The position numbers were made by a program, and so were the translations under genes. A stretch of 64,000 nt of DNA, taken from the NCBI RefSeq assembly GCF_963966145.1, contig NC_091048.1, positions 5,022,001 to 5,086,000 on the forward strand, read 5' to 3'. The notes beneath the pieces are model-generated. The model made no database searches and had not been told where the DNA came from. It saw only the letters and a list, made by a program, of their open reading frames with translations. Each line of letters opens with the position of its first letter. Position 1 is the first letter of the stretch. Positions 33,601 through 43,671 of this stretch are shown piece by piece. This DNA comes from Tenebrio molitor (taxonomy: Eukaryota; Arthropoda; Insecta; Coleoptera; Tenebrionidae).

Positions 33601-35475
33601 GACTCTATGAGACGATTCCGTATCTACCTGTTAGGAATCCACTTTACGGTGGTGACTGACTGTAACGCTATACGAACCACGATGACCAAAAGAGATCTCA
33701 TTCCGAGAGTGGGACGATGGTGGCTGCTGACACAGGAATACGACTTTAGTGTTGAGTACAGAGCCGGTCAGAAGATGGCGCACGTGGACGCTTTGAGTAG
33801 GAATAGTTTACAAAAGGAAATAAACGATCACGAAAATGAATTTTACGTGCACCACATGAGCATCAACGAAGACGACTGGGTTCTGGCTGCTCAACTAACG
33901 GACGAATTGTGCAAACACATACATGCTGTCTTATCCCAACAACCAGAAGATAACGAGGACAAGCGCATACATTCAGAGTATGTACTAAAGCAGAACCGAA
34001 TTTTTAAAGTAACACCAACAGGTGAAAGGTGGGTTGTGCCCAAGACTGCACGTAGTCAAATTGTTTTTTTCCATCACGATAACGTCGGACATTTTGGTGC
34101 CGAGAAAACGCTGGAACTAATCAAAGGAAAATATTGGTTTCCAAAAATGAAAAAATACGTTAAACGTTATGTCTCCTGCTGTTTAGCATGTATGTATAAC
34201 AAGGAGCCCACGGGGAAGCAGCCAGGTTTTCTTCACCCTATTCCAAAATTTGACATACCCATGCATACGATACATATTGACCATTTAGGACCATTTGTCA
34301 CGAGCGCCAGAAAGAATACGCATTTGATTCTGGCTATAGACGGGTTTACGAAGTTTGCTTTCCTTAAAGCAGTACGAAATACGTCAGTAGGGCCAGTGTT
34401 AACGTACCTAGACGAGATTTTTAGTATGTTTGGAGTAGCACAACGAATTGTTTGTGATAGAGGAAGCTGCTTTACCAGTAAACGTTTTATCAGCTATTGC
34501 CAAACGCTCAATATTAAAGTTAACCACAATGCCACGGCAACACCTCGAGCCAACGGGCAAGCAGAACGGTATAATAGAACGATTCTAAGTTGTCTAGCTG
34601 CCTCTACGGATGATGAGCGAAAGTGGGACGAAACACTACGTACGATACAATGGGGCTTAAATACAACGGTAAACAAAACGACTGGGAAAACCCCATACGA
34701 GTTGCTCTTGGGATACCAGCCCAGGCAAGCAAACGATGCCTTTTTGAGCACAGAGGTGTGTGAAGTAACCCGGGATGACGACCTTCCGGCAACACGTATT
34801 AAAATTGGTAAACGAATTAGTGCAAAACAGGCACAACAAAAGACTCATTACGACAAGAAACGACGAGCTGCACCTACTTATACGGTGGGCCAGCATGTTT
34901 TGATACGAAAAGTTATTCCGACAAATGACGGGAAAAGTAAAAAGTTGTTGCAACACTATAGTGGTCCTTACGAGATCACAAAAGTTCTGGACTCGGACCG
35001 GTTTGTGGTACGAGATCTGTCTGGATCGACGAGATCTCAAAGACGCTACGAAGGAGTTGTCTCAATAGATAAGATGAAACCATACGACTTGAATTCTGAG
35101 ACGGACACGGACGACAGTAGCAGTGATGCTACTGGGCAAAACGTGCCTAATATGTCTGAGCAAAACGTGCTTAATACGTCTCGGCAAAACGTGCCTAATA
35201 TGTCTGAGCAAAACGTGCTTAATACGTCTCGGCAAAACGTGCCTAATATGTCTGAGCAAAACGTGCTTAATACGTCTCGGCAAAACGTGCCTAATATGTC
35301 TGAGCAAAACGTGCTTAATACGTCTCAGCAAAACGTGCCTAATACGTCAGAGCAAAACGTGCCTAACACGTCTGGGCAAAACGTGCCTAATACGTCTGGG
35401 CAAAACGTGCCTAATACGTCTGAGCAAAACGTGCTTAATACGTCTCGGCAAAACGTGCCTGATTCGCCTCAATAG
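30655..35475 (+). CDS. Ty3/Gypsy gag-pol polyprotein (1606 aa)
   Basis: One frame encodes, in order: a basic Arg/Ser-rich N-terminus (residues 1-50); gag (about 88-245); two CCHC zinc knuckles (CYNCHEPGHVAGKC and CGNCKLLGHEAGKC, about 293-325); an aspartic protease with YIDTGCSIVTL (about 365); reverse transcriptase (about 635-820) with YFDDIL near 786; RNase H (LHTDASKHGIGG, about 932); and integrase with HHCC zinc finger (about 1139) and a catalytic D-D-35-E triad (HIDHLGPF near 1209, CDRGSCF near 1268, NGQAERYN near 1305). A GPY/F-like block (SGPYEITKV, about 1436) follows, with no chromodomain seen. Residues 1495-1606 are 14 eight-residue repeats. Gag and pol are fused without a frameshift, so processing would depend on the protease. 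No lesion seen. Confidence 0.95.
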   Translation: MGKDRKISSSKRREKGPLDRRTRRSSSHDCLDEGRHRRSRSPRRRERSCDWTGNSDGDVRLRKLEALVDRLIRRESHSSENSQHVVRMAVKSDCIPEFLPGKPNQSSVKWVDKIDQLARVNKWDENTTIQLMQNRLTGLARTWYDNLTTYTHTWDEWKALLVKTFPDHHDFAATLRQLVNREKQFHESMTQYYFGKMNLLQACNITGKHAVSCLIDGLSDRTLRNGAKAGRYETPEELYTEYLSTLVTEVADNETKVADRRGKGFDRRRLGTKMSTSTNKRNHSDSTEKRILRCYNCHEPGHVAGKCPKPRVECGNCKLLGHEAGKCRRHKTSGPSVRLLCPSDTQDCYFVGCAINGKPLKGYIDTGCSIVTLRKTTAIELQLEQRPSTQLIRGYAGGVTPALGEAEVTLTVDLITAKVTASIVEDRVQSVPVIIGQTILNRAGVTMVLRDNQIRLFDKHLAALPGLDDLPSRKVALRSKEDVVIPSHTIGFIEVYSPEIYNGDVYVEATTRQQPNHEYSIPGCITSTGGVISVRNAADSNLVFSQGQLLVRGLPCKLESSTNGVSNFSITPCNLQPFLADDVTNQLGPNLTERERFQVLQLLNEFRDCFASDTSELGKTTITKMHIELNDNVPVTYRPYRLAYPEREAVRELVQDLLTNGIIRESQSPYSSPILLVKKKTGEYRMCVDYRALNAKTIKDRYPLPRVDDYLERLHGSKYYTTLDLAAGYHQIQMAEDSISKTAFVTPEGHYEYLRMPFGLVNAPAVFQRAVNSILGQLRFDAAVAYFDDILIPSTNLEEGIELLRQVFTLFRDAGMTFRLSKCQFFHNQLEYLGHELNMEGIQPGRAKTKAVSEYPRPTNVHEIRQFIGLTSYFRRFIKNFATKAKPLTKLTKANMLFIWGKEQEEAFRFLKQRLVERPVLALYNRDAHTELHTDASKHGIGGILLQRQQDQTLRPICYFSRQTSKMEEKYHSYELETLAVVDSMRRFRIYLLGIHFTVVTDCNAIRTTMTKRDLIPRVGRWWLLTQEYDFSVEYRAGQKMAHVDALSRNSLQKEINDHENEFYVHHMSINEDDWVLAAQLTDELCKHIHAVLSQQPEDNEDKRIHSEYVLKQNRIFKVTPTGERWVVPKTARSQIVFFHHDNVGHFGAEKTLELIKGKYWFPKMKKYVKRYVSCCLACMYNKEPTGKQPGFLHPIPKFDIPMHTIHIDHLGPFVTSARKNTHLILAIDGFTKFAFLKAVRNTSVGPVLTYLDEIFSMFGVAQRIVCDRGSCFTSKRFISYCQTLNIKVNHNATATPRANGQAERYNRTILSCLAASTDDERKWDETLRTIQWGLNTTVNKTTGKTPYELLLGYQPRQANDAFLSTEVCEVTRDDDLPATRIKIGKRISAKQAQQKTHYDKKRRAAPTYTVGQHVLIRKVIPTNDGKSKKLLQHYSGPYEITKVLDSDRFVVRDLSGSTRSQRRYEGVVSIDKMKPYDLNSETDTDDSSSDATGQNVPNMSEQNVLNTSRQNVPNMSEQNVLNTSRQNVPNMSEQNVLNTSRQNVPNMSEQNVLNTSQQNVPNTSEQNVPNTSGQNVPNTSGQNVPNTSEQNVLNTSRQNVPDSPQ
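35137..35472 (+). repeat. 14 x 24-bp tandem repeat in the gag-pol tail
   Basis: Fourteen 24-bp units (CAAAACGTGCCTAATATGTC...) encode QNV(P/L)N(M/T)S(E/R/G/Q) and run exactly to the stop codon. The first eight alternate two unit types, giving a 48-bp higher-order period; later units vary more. Long open frames on other strands here are by-products of the repeat. Downstream (35520-35720) scattered AAATACGTTG / AAAACGATG strings look like decayed relatives. Confidence 0.95.
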
Positions 35476-35865
35476 GGCAATGACGAAAAAGTACAAGGAC
35501 AAAAACGTTGTCCTGACACGAGGGTACCCGTAATGTTTGAGCAAATACGTTGCTGAGCAAATACGTTGCTAATCGAATACGATGTCCGGACGCTTACGAG
35601 AATACATCACCTTTTGATACGAAAATGAAAACGATGTTGACAAATACGTTGTCCCACCATACGAGTGAAAACGACACTTGTACCTGTTAGTGATGTATTC
35701 ATATACGTTAAAACGATACTGATGGGCCCATCGCGTTGATTACACGTTGTACTAACACCAATATTAATTATCTTACAGTGACACGCTGACTTTTCCTGTT
35801 TTCTCGTTTTAGCTATGCTGAGCTGTAACTCCACGAGGACGTGGGCAAATGGAGCGTGGCCGAGC

Positions 35866-36130
35866 TGTTAGCGTCATTTACCGGCCAGCCTGTACAGCAC
35901 CGCCGATATTCGAAACCCACGACGAAGGTCAACGCCAATGCATGGGTTTGGAATATCGACAACGGAAACAGGGGAAGGACTGGAGGCAGTGCGAATTCAG
36001 ATGCTGAGAGGAGAGAAGAGAGAAATGTGCAAAATAAAAATCGTTGTTGTACACCTAACGTGTCAACTAATAATTACTGTAATCATCCGAAAATTAAATT
36101 CGTTATCTTTAAAAAAAGGGTTTGCTTTTA
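35866..36130 (+). repeat. Gypsy 3' LTR (265 bp)
   Basis: Identical to 30074-30338. It is followed directly by CAAA, the inferred target duplication. Confidence 0.93.
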
Positions 36131-36334
36131 CAAATAATACAAAGGTAATAAAGAAGTAAAGTTATGTTCAAATAAATCTGGGACATCTTTTTTGGGTTTT
36201 AATATGTAACTTCGAGCAATTAATTAATTAACATTTAATTACAAAAAAATATTTTGGCTAAAATTAACGCAAGGAAACAATGCAAATAATAAATTGATAC
36301 CATTTGACACAAGATCAAAAAATTAATAAATCTA

Positions 36335-36462
36335 AGGCCCGGTTTATTCACCTTCAAGTAACTTTATTTGAACGGTAATTACCAAGGATCTACCAATATC
36401 AGATTCTAAATCATAGCAACTACTGCCAGATAAATTTACTTGAAGATGAATAAACCGGGCCT
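36335..36462. repeat. MITE, 128 bp, with 36-bp TIRs
   Basis: AGGCCCGGTTTATTCACCTT at the left and AGGCCCGGTTTATTCATCTT (reverse complement of the right) continue to match for about 36 bp. The core is about 55 bp. No convincing target duplication. Confidence 0.82.
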
Positions 36463-37763
36463 GAATATATAAAACGAAGTCAGGTTATTTAGTTACACCA
36501 TTTAATTAATAAAACAACGCAGGCTAACTGCAGAATGAAAATGAAACAAAATGTAAAGGGTTGCAATTTTACAATACCGTAGAGCTACCTAACTTTCTAG
36601 GAATTATTCATTAATATTTGGTAAGTGTAATTACAGCTTTCGGAAATTCCCACTGATTTATGACATACCAGTTATCGCTTCTTTACCCTGACGGAGCGGC
36701 CGGGCCCATCTTTGGATAGAAACAGGTAGACTGTAGGACGAAGATAGTAAAAGCATAGCTCTCGCGTTGAACTAGGATATTTGTCAACAAATTTAAAAAT
36801 AATCATAAGCTTTGATGGATTAACTTTGGCAGCATGCTGTCGAAAATAAAGTAACGCACCTGTTTATCAAAAAAGAAACGAATTTTTTCAATGTTTTTAC
36901 ATTAAAAAAATCAAAAGTCCTACATTCAATGCGATTTTTTTTTAAACAATCAGAACACCAGGTACATCTATTTATTGTCTTTCGTTTGCAAAAAACCGCA
37001 TTGAATTTGCTTGTGCCGTTTAGGAGATATTCCTTTAGAAAAAATACATTGTAATTTCCTATCTCCGAATACGAGAGGATGGCCCTTAACGGGAAGGATA
37101 ATTAGAAAGATACCTGTACCTGTTTGCAAATAAAGTAGGGGTAGTTGAGAATATTCGGACAGCGTTTTACTAAAATCATTAGTTTCGTCCAACAATATTC
37201 AAGTGATCGCTGGAATAAACGCTACAATGGAGAAGATGCTTAGTAAACGTGGCAAGATTCTTGTAATTTTCGAAAATTTTAAATTCCCAAATATACGTAT
37301 TAGTCCAGTCAACATAAACATAAAAAAGGGTCCGACCCACCATTACCTACTACCGGCGCAATCGTGCCCAGGTATTAACAACCACTTGGGTCGCCTCGGC
37401 GCAATCGTACCATCATGTTAAAACGGGCAACTCAGGTAATACCGGCGCAATCGTCCTATACCGCCCTCAGCGGGTTGTATTTTAAATTACAAGAATAAGG
37501 TGTAGTCAACTACTCATGAACTATAATAGTCGTTCCTATTTTTAAAAAGTAATTTTGGTTTATTCCGCGATAGAACTCGCCAATTTCATTTAATTTCCTT
37601 GTTAACAAAGTTCGAAGAAACTCTGATAAAATTCACTTCACTTTAATTCTCAATTTATCGTATTTTAAACAATCTTAATTTGTAGTCCTTGTTAAGAATT
37701 CCAGTATTCCCTGTTCGAATTCTTGAATTTTCCATTATCTCAGTGTGGTGAAACTCATATGCG
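36463..37763. other. Non-coding stretch upstream of OR C
   Basis: No supported gene. A 75-codon minus-strand frame at 36968-37195 is unrecognised. Three GGCGCAATCGT motifs at 37355, 37398 and 37444, spaced 43-46 bp, form a small cluster. The last about 100 bp resembles the DNA upstream of OR B (CCTTGTTAA...TTCCAG...CAGTGTG), so the two genes share a duplicated promoter region. Confidence 0.5.
37355..37480. repeat. GGCGCAATCGT motif cluster
   Basis: Three copies of GGCGCAATCGT spaced 43 and 46 bp, followed by CCCTCAGCGGG. The same motifs occur in the opposite orientation at 28775-28865 (two copies). Function unknown. Confidence 0.6.
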
Positions 37764-40181
37764 ATGAACTATTTTACGAAGAAACCGTTTAAAGGTACCA
37801 ACGTTATGCAAATAAACCAGATTTTTATTAAACATGTTTCAGAGGACTCGTTACGGATAGTTCGAATTTTGTCAATTGACATCTTAAAGCTAAGATTAGT
37901 TAGAATCGTCCTTATTGCGACATTAATTTTTCAAATGGCCATGACACTGATTCAAATCTACTTCTGCTGCGTTCTGACTCTTATGGATTTTGTTAAATAC
38001 AGCCTCATGTTTTTCGGAATGTTTTATGTAATAGCGGTATACATATAATTTTAGCGAAACCAAATCTTTTTTAAAATTATTTAGGGGATGCTCAGCATCA
38101 CAACATTACTGCAAGATGGCGATATGGCTGAGGTCTGTTTACAAAACACGAAACCCTGGTCTCTGGATAGTGCTGGTAAAGAAACAATGGCAAAAATTAA
38201 AACCGAGTCGGCGTTTTGGACAGTTTTTGTGATTCTCAATTTAGGATTGGCACTAATAGCTGCAATTCTATTTGTTCTGCCTGTTACCCATGACGAAGAT
38301 GTGTTTTTTGCAGTGTACTTCTTTGACAAATGTTTTTTTGAGTACGCTTCTCTTTTGAATTGGATTTATAGATCCACGTTTTTTATATTAGCTTTTACGA
38401 TGGTGAATTGTTCCCATCTGTTTTTGTATGTTATACAACAAATGATCTTTCAAATGTATTTACTTGTGACACATCTTGCCAATCTCACTAACGTTGTTCA
38501 ATATAACAGTGAAGATGACAGTTCTCTGCTTAAAAATGAACACTACCAAATGGAAGTTGAAAATAGAATTAAATTTTGTATCAAAAAACACGTGGATATA
38601 ATAAGGTAAATATTTCTACAGCGGTGTAAACTACTGCAAAATTTGTTTCAGTGCCTCATCTGCAGGAGTAAAAAAACTTCGAAAATGGATTCCTCTCTTT
38701 GCTCTCAATGGAATTCTTTTATTTATATGCTGTATTTTCTATTGTTTCTTGGTAAGTTGCATTTATTCTGACATAAGTGTCTATAAGCAAAGATTATTTT
38801 AGAACGAAGACAATCCGAAAGGAAGATATTACAGAGTTGGTGCAATTTGTATTGTCGGCCTGACCACATTTTGTTCGTTAATATTTATAGGACAGAGAGT
38901 GGGAAATGAGGTAGATACATCTGTTATTTTGTTTATGAAAAATGTAGACATATTTGGTTGCAGTCAGACCTGTTACTTCGAATTAATACAGAAATACGGT
39001 GGACCAGTCTGAATCGAAAAAATTTAAATTTGTTAACGTGTTACGCCACTTTCGACCGCGGACTAGCTCAAGCCGAGAAGGTCGGGGTTCGGGGGGTGGG
39101 ATCAATTAAATTTATACGTGTCCCTGGAGAACATTCAGCCTTTATTAAAAAAAACAAAAGAAAAAAAATGATTCTAAACAAAATGAAATGGAAGATAAAA
39201 AAAAAGAAAATGGAAACTTAAATTAAAGGTACATTAAGGCTGGTGGCCTGTGGAGACGTGAGTCCTTGAACAAAAACAACAAAAAAGAACACATAGAGAA
39301 TGGGGCACACTCGTGAGCCAAAGGGGGGTGTCGTTCGCCACACCAGAAGATGTCGTTCGCCGCCACACGAAAGGATGTCGGAAGTTACCCCTTCAGACGG
39401 GGACTTACCTCACAGGGGTCGATGAATCCCGGCAGAGCTCCGCGATGGTCCAGTGCGCACTGTCCTCGAGGAGTCCCGGCGATGAAAATGACTCCGCTGC
39501 AGGCGTCAAACCTGAAATAAGAGGATAACCTCCGACCGAAAAAAATGGGCAACACAGTGAACGATACGACAGAAAAAGGCGGTCTGTTCGGGTTTTTTTT
39601 CTTCCTAGCTGCTGATAACCTCGTGGCTGATCCGCTTCCGCGTGTTCGGTCCTATCGAGTCCAGAGCACCACGTCCAAATCCGTCCACCGAAGGAAACGA
39701 CGACGACACTCAGCCCGGGAACACTCCAGCACGGCTTGCACTATCAAGGTCGGGTTTCCAGGGAACGTGGGGTAGACTCGGAGGAGCAGCACACGGGTTG
39801 TCTCGGCAAAAACTAGTACCGATCACCCAAACAGGAATGCCCGGTGGCACCTTCCGGTACCTACCACGCAAGTGCCGCAGGTACTTGTCAAAAACGTCAT
39901 CCCATTGGTCTTATGAAAACGGATGGCCCGAACGTCCACAGACATACCCAAAATGAGTGATGAAGTTTTACAACCGTATCAAACGATCATGTCAATAGTG
40001 ATGAAAACACCGTTCACTCTTAAATTTTCAGAGAATCTCATTATTAATTACGCCGTAGGACTTAAGGTTAGTATCGTTCTGTTTATACATATATTTGTTT
40101 CACTAATTACCTTTTCAGATTGTTAAAGTGGTTTATACTGTGTTGTGTTTTCTCGTACAGATGAAAAATTTTCTGCGTTAA
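37764..40181 (+). pseudogene. Odorant receptor C, exon 5 split by a solo LTR
   Basis: Exons are 37764-38027, 38085-38605, 38652-38751, 38803-38910, 38964-40066 (containing the LTR 39039-39981) and 40119-40181. Exon lengths without the insert equal those of OR B apart from one codon less in exon 1. Reading is open from MNYFTKKPFKG through exon 4 with good GT-AG sites. In exon 5 the frame enters the LTR after NLNLLT and ends at a stop at 39219-39221, losing the last membrane segment. The other side resumes as IMSIVMKTPFTLKFSENLII and IVKVVYTVLCFL, so nothing else is damaged. The insertion probably caused a recent loss of function. Confidence 0.92.
39039..39981 (+). mobile_element. Solo LTR, 943 bp, inside OR C exon 5
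   Basis: It begins TGTTACGCCACTTTCGACCG and ends CAACCGTATCA, flanked by AACG (39035-39038, 39982-39985). Removing it and one AACG restores the OR frame in line with paralogue B. TG...CA ends with a 4-bp duplication fit an LTR retrotransposon reduced to one LTR. It is unrelated to the 1.6-kb LTR family. Its right half is richer in GC than the surroundings. Confidence 0.92.
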
Positions 40182-41519
40182 GACTATACTGTGCGGACAA
40201 GGTTCCTGTATATTTTTTATTTGTATTACAAAATAAATATTACCAAAAAAATGCAACTTTCAAATCTGGCTTAGGAATTACACAGAATACATTTCACCGT
40301 TTTAAATATCTATCCATCATAATTTGTTGTGCTAAATAGAGCTTCAGATATGTATGTGCAGTAGTGTAGTTCATTTCTCTAATCTGTTGATTTTGTTTTG
40401 GTTTTGGGATGAAACCTTTTGAAAATGGGTGCAGTGGAAGCAAATTATGAAAATTTATTTTTTTAAATTTTTACAAAAAGTGAAAAAATGAGGTTTATAC
40501 CATCAGAATTTTTTTCTTTTGAGGAAAAATAATCCGATTTTCAAAGGACCATTTCATTCTCTCAATAGGCATTTCCTCAGCGAAATTTTTGTGGGTGTTT
40601 ATAGATAAATATCTATAAGCTCTTCAAGTACGTTCGTCGTTTACATTGAATTACCGTTTTGAAACGTATACGTCAATTTGGGTGATAGAGTTCTTATGAA
40701 TCTTATGATATTTATTTTTTACAACATCGATTATGAAAATGATATTTTCATCACTCAATTTAGTGAGGAAAGTAGGAGTTTGCATCACTAGTGAGGAAAA
40801 TGGAGAAAGTAAACTCACTAGTGAGGAAAATTTATTTAACAATCTACTACCTACTTATTAATATAAAAAATTAAAACACTGTATTTGCATTAATTGAAAC
40901 TCCAGATCCGGAAAATTCAAAAAATAGGGGAGTAAAATGATTATAAAGAAATTTAAAATTGAGACTCATTTTCATTAGCGATGTTGGAAATAATAGTATA
41001 CACAATTCGTGATCAAAATGCGATTTTTCAACTCGCCATACTATCCTCACTCGCTGGCGCTCGAGAGTATATCATGTATTGCTCGTTGAAAAATCAGGCA
41101 CTTTCATTACTTATAGTGTAATATACTATTGAATTATATTACATATCAACACGTTGCTATATTTTATTAAAAACTATTAAAATTTAAGCTTTGATCAAAT
41201 TCGTAACTGACGAGAGTTCATGAGAATTCATTATTTCGTTTAATATACACTATATTTCGTTCCCATTAATAACGATTAACTCTTTGTGCTTTCTACGTAC
41301 GTACATATTATCAAGGTGGTTTTCTATTCGTGGAATTTTGTTCAAGGTTTTACACATCCATTTGCATTTGAGAAAAATAATTTAGCACTGTTTAATGGTA
41401 AGATCGATCAAAAACACATTAGTAAAGTATTGATCCAGATATTTCCTACATAAGACAATGTATATTCATCGTTTGATTACTGTTTATCTAGCCAAAACGT
41501 ATTTCTTAAAGTGCAAAAT
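40182..41519. other. Non-coding stretch with a foldback
   Basis: No supported gene. About 40996-41105 shows inverted arms around TGCGATTTTTCAACTCG and CGTTGAAAAATCAGGCA with a CACTCGCTGGCGCTCG centre. Two copies of CACTAGTGAGGAAAAT... lie at 40785-40830. Confidence 0.45.
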
Positions 41520-43096
41520 TCCTGTTTCTATTTCACGAATTTAATATCATCGATGATTAATCATACCACGTGTTATATTCGATGAGACAATATATAATGA
41601 ATGAAATACAAAATTTTTCATTTATTTGTCGAACTGACAAATTTATTTCAATCAAAAATCGTAACGACGAAAGTAAACAAGATAATAATTTTTGTTTTGT
41701 TTTTTATTATCGCTGTGATAGCTATGCAACTAAGGACTTTACGCGTTTTGAATGGATCATTCATGATCACATGATACATGAATTATATTGTCATTAAAAC
41801 ATTTTATCGATTTTCTTGCCGACTTCAATTATTATAGTAACAATAAAAAGATCATGTTAACAGTTTGTAACGAGGAACAATCCATTTGCACATAGTGATT
41901 TGGATGACATCAACCTCACAAACTTTTAACCCGCAAATGTATGACCCGCGCATTTGGTTGCCACCGTGGGTTATCCCGACGGACGCGCCTGATCAACGTC
42001 AATTCCCGCTGTCTCACGAGCCAAAAGTTTTCCCTCGAAAACATTTCGGTGCTCAGGAATATACCATGGTATCTGCCCGAGGTTTTCCACATTGATGGCA
42101 CTGATTTAACTGCCCAGGTTGCCCAAACTTGCTATCGCCCAGTTCCCTATACACTCGGCAATTGTATCTCGATCATCGGCTCTCACAAGCCTGATTTAGT
42201 GTCCCGACAAATAATTATTAACATGACTCTCAATCTCGTTTATGTCAAACAGCTTCGTTGGGGTCCAGCTGCCAAGCCTCACTGTCTTGCCTGTGCTAAA
42301 AATTACCCCCCAGTTGAGGACCCGTAAGAAGATAATTAATGAGACACATGTTTGGATGAAGCAAGTTGTTTTATTGTTGCCTTCCATTATTCTGCTTACG
42401 CTAGCTTCCTTAGTGTTCAAAAAATACGTGAAAAGGTAAACTTTCTTGGAAGTAACATTTATGACGAACATTTGCATTTATTACATCTTTCATCTGGGCA
42501 TATTCATATATCATTTATGTAATTATTATTTAATACTATTTACTGTACAAATTACTATTTAATAAAAACTAAGTTCTAATTTATTCATCCTAAGAATTTT
42601 GTCGGAGGTTAAATAACAAGACCTAATTCTTTTTTTTCGGATAAATTTTTCAATTTTACGAAAACTTCTTTCTTTGACAATTTTATGAGTTGAATTTGGG
42701 CATTTTTATTCTGGTTAGGCCTGAGAGCTTTAGCTCGAGGGTTTAATCATTGAATAAAATGCCCAAATATCCACGAGTAAAATTGTCTAAAGCAAAAATA
42801 GAAGATTAATTCCAGAATACAAACTTTAACGTTAGGTAATTATTTATTTATAATAAAGTTATGAAAAACACAATTATTAAAAACAATTTGAGAATCTGAG
42901 TAGCATACAATTTTAATCACTTTTGACAGATGATAGAGTAATAGGACGTTTTTATCGCGATAAACATTTTTACTACAACAGTAACTCTAATCTTCGAAAA
43001 ACATGTGCAAGTGGTTTATTTTATTTTTGACCTTTTACAATTTATTATTAATTATTTGAGTGTTATCTACCAATATGTGTTTATATTTATACTTAT

Positions 43097-43125
43097 ACAT
43101 ACATACATACATACATACATACACA
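43097..43125 (+). repeat. CATA microsatellite
   Basis: About seven CATA units in tandem. Absent from duplication copy 1. Confidence 0.85.
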
Positions 43126-43261
43126 TAGTAAAAACATTTCAAATGAGAATTGTCAAACTCAAAGATCTGCCATAAATTACAAATACCTTAGGTCTTTTTC
43201 TTGGTAGTGCCAACATAACGAGAAGCCCCGAATTCACATCTATAAAACTCCGACAATACAC

Positions 43262-43394
43262 AAATGCTGTTCAAAAATCAAAAAACCATTGTGGTGCAAA
43301 TAACATACATTTTTCATGACATGTCCTATTACTTACCACACTGACAGATAAGTCATTTGCACCACAATGGTTTTTTGATTTTTTTAACAGCGTT
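43262..43394. repeat. MITE, 133 bp, inserted after the duplication
   Basis: AAATGCTGTTCAAAAATCAA pairs with the reverse complement of the right end (AAACGCTGTTAAAAAAATCA) for about 43 bp. Copy 1 has no such element between CACATCTATAA and CGTACCTATTTG, so it is an insertion in copy 2 or a loss from copy 1. The arm motif is shared with 15449-15791. Confidence 0.78.
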
Positions 43395-43671
43395 TACTCG
43401 TACCTATTTGTAAAAATTTTTCTGAGGACAGTACTTTGCTAAGAGAATCTACATATGTTCGTGAGATTTGAAGTCTCATTAGAAGAATTACAAAATGCCT
43501 TCAGTTATTTATCAAAAAAGAACACATTTTTGAAAAGTGCCATTAAACATTTTTCCGTATATAATAATAGCTCACAATGGCCTTTCTGCGAGGTGTCCAG
43601 TCAAAAAGCTTCAATACTTAACATTTTTATGCGAACAGTTGCAACAAAATTCTAATCATGGGAAAGCTTGT

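Larger units (their letters stand above)
30074..36130 (+). mobile_element. Complete Ty3/Gypsy LTR retrotransposon
   Basis: The 6057-bp element has two 265-bp LTRs that I read as identical base for base. It is flanked by CAAA on each side (30070-30073, 36131-36134). A single uninterrupted gag-pol frame of 1606 codons lies between. Identical LTRs and an undamaged frame point to very recent insertion. I could not name a tRNA for a primer site after the left LTR, nor a clean polypurine tract before the right one. Confidence 0.95.

Noticed and set aside
34494..35544. Long antisense and alternate-frame ORFs over the Gypsy 3' part
   Set aside because: They are shadows of the gag-pol frame; the longest ones are produced by the 24-bp tandem repeat having no stops in several frames.
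36968..37195. 75-codon minus-strand frame upstream of OR C
   Set aside because: Unrecognised, with no splice partners; the length is possible by chance.
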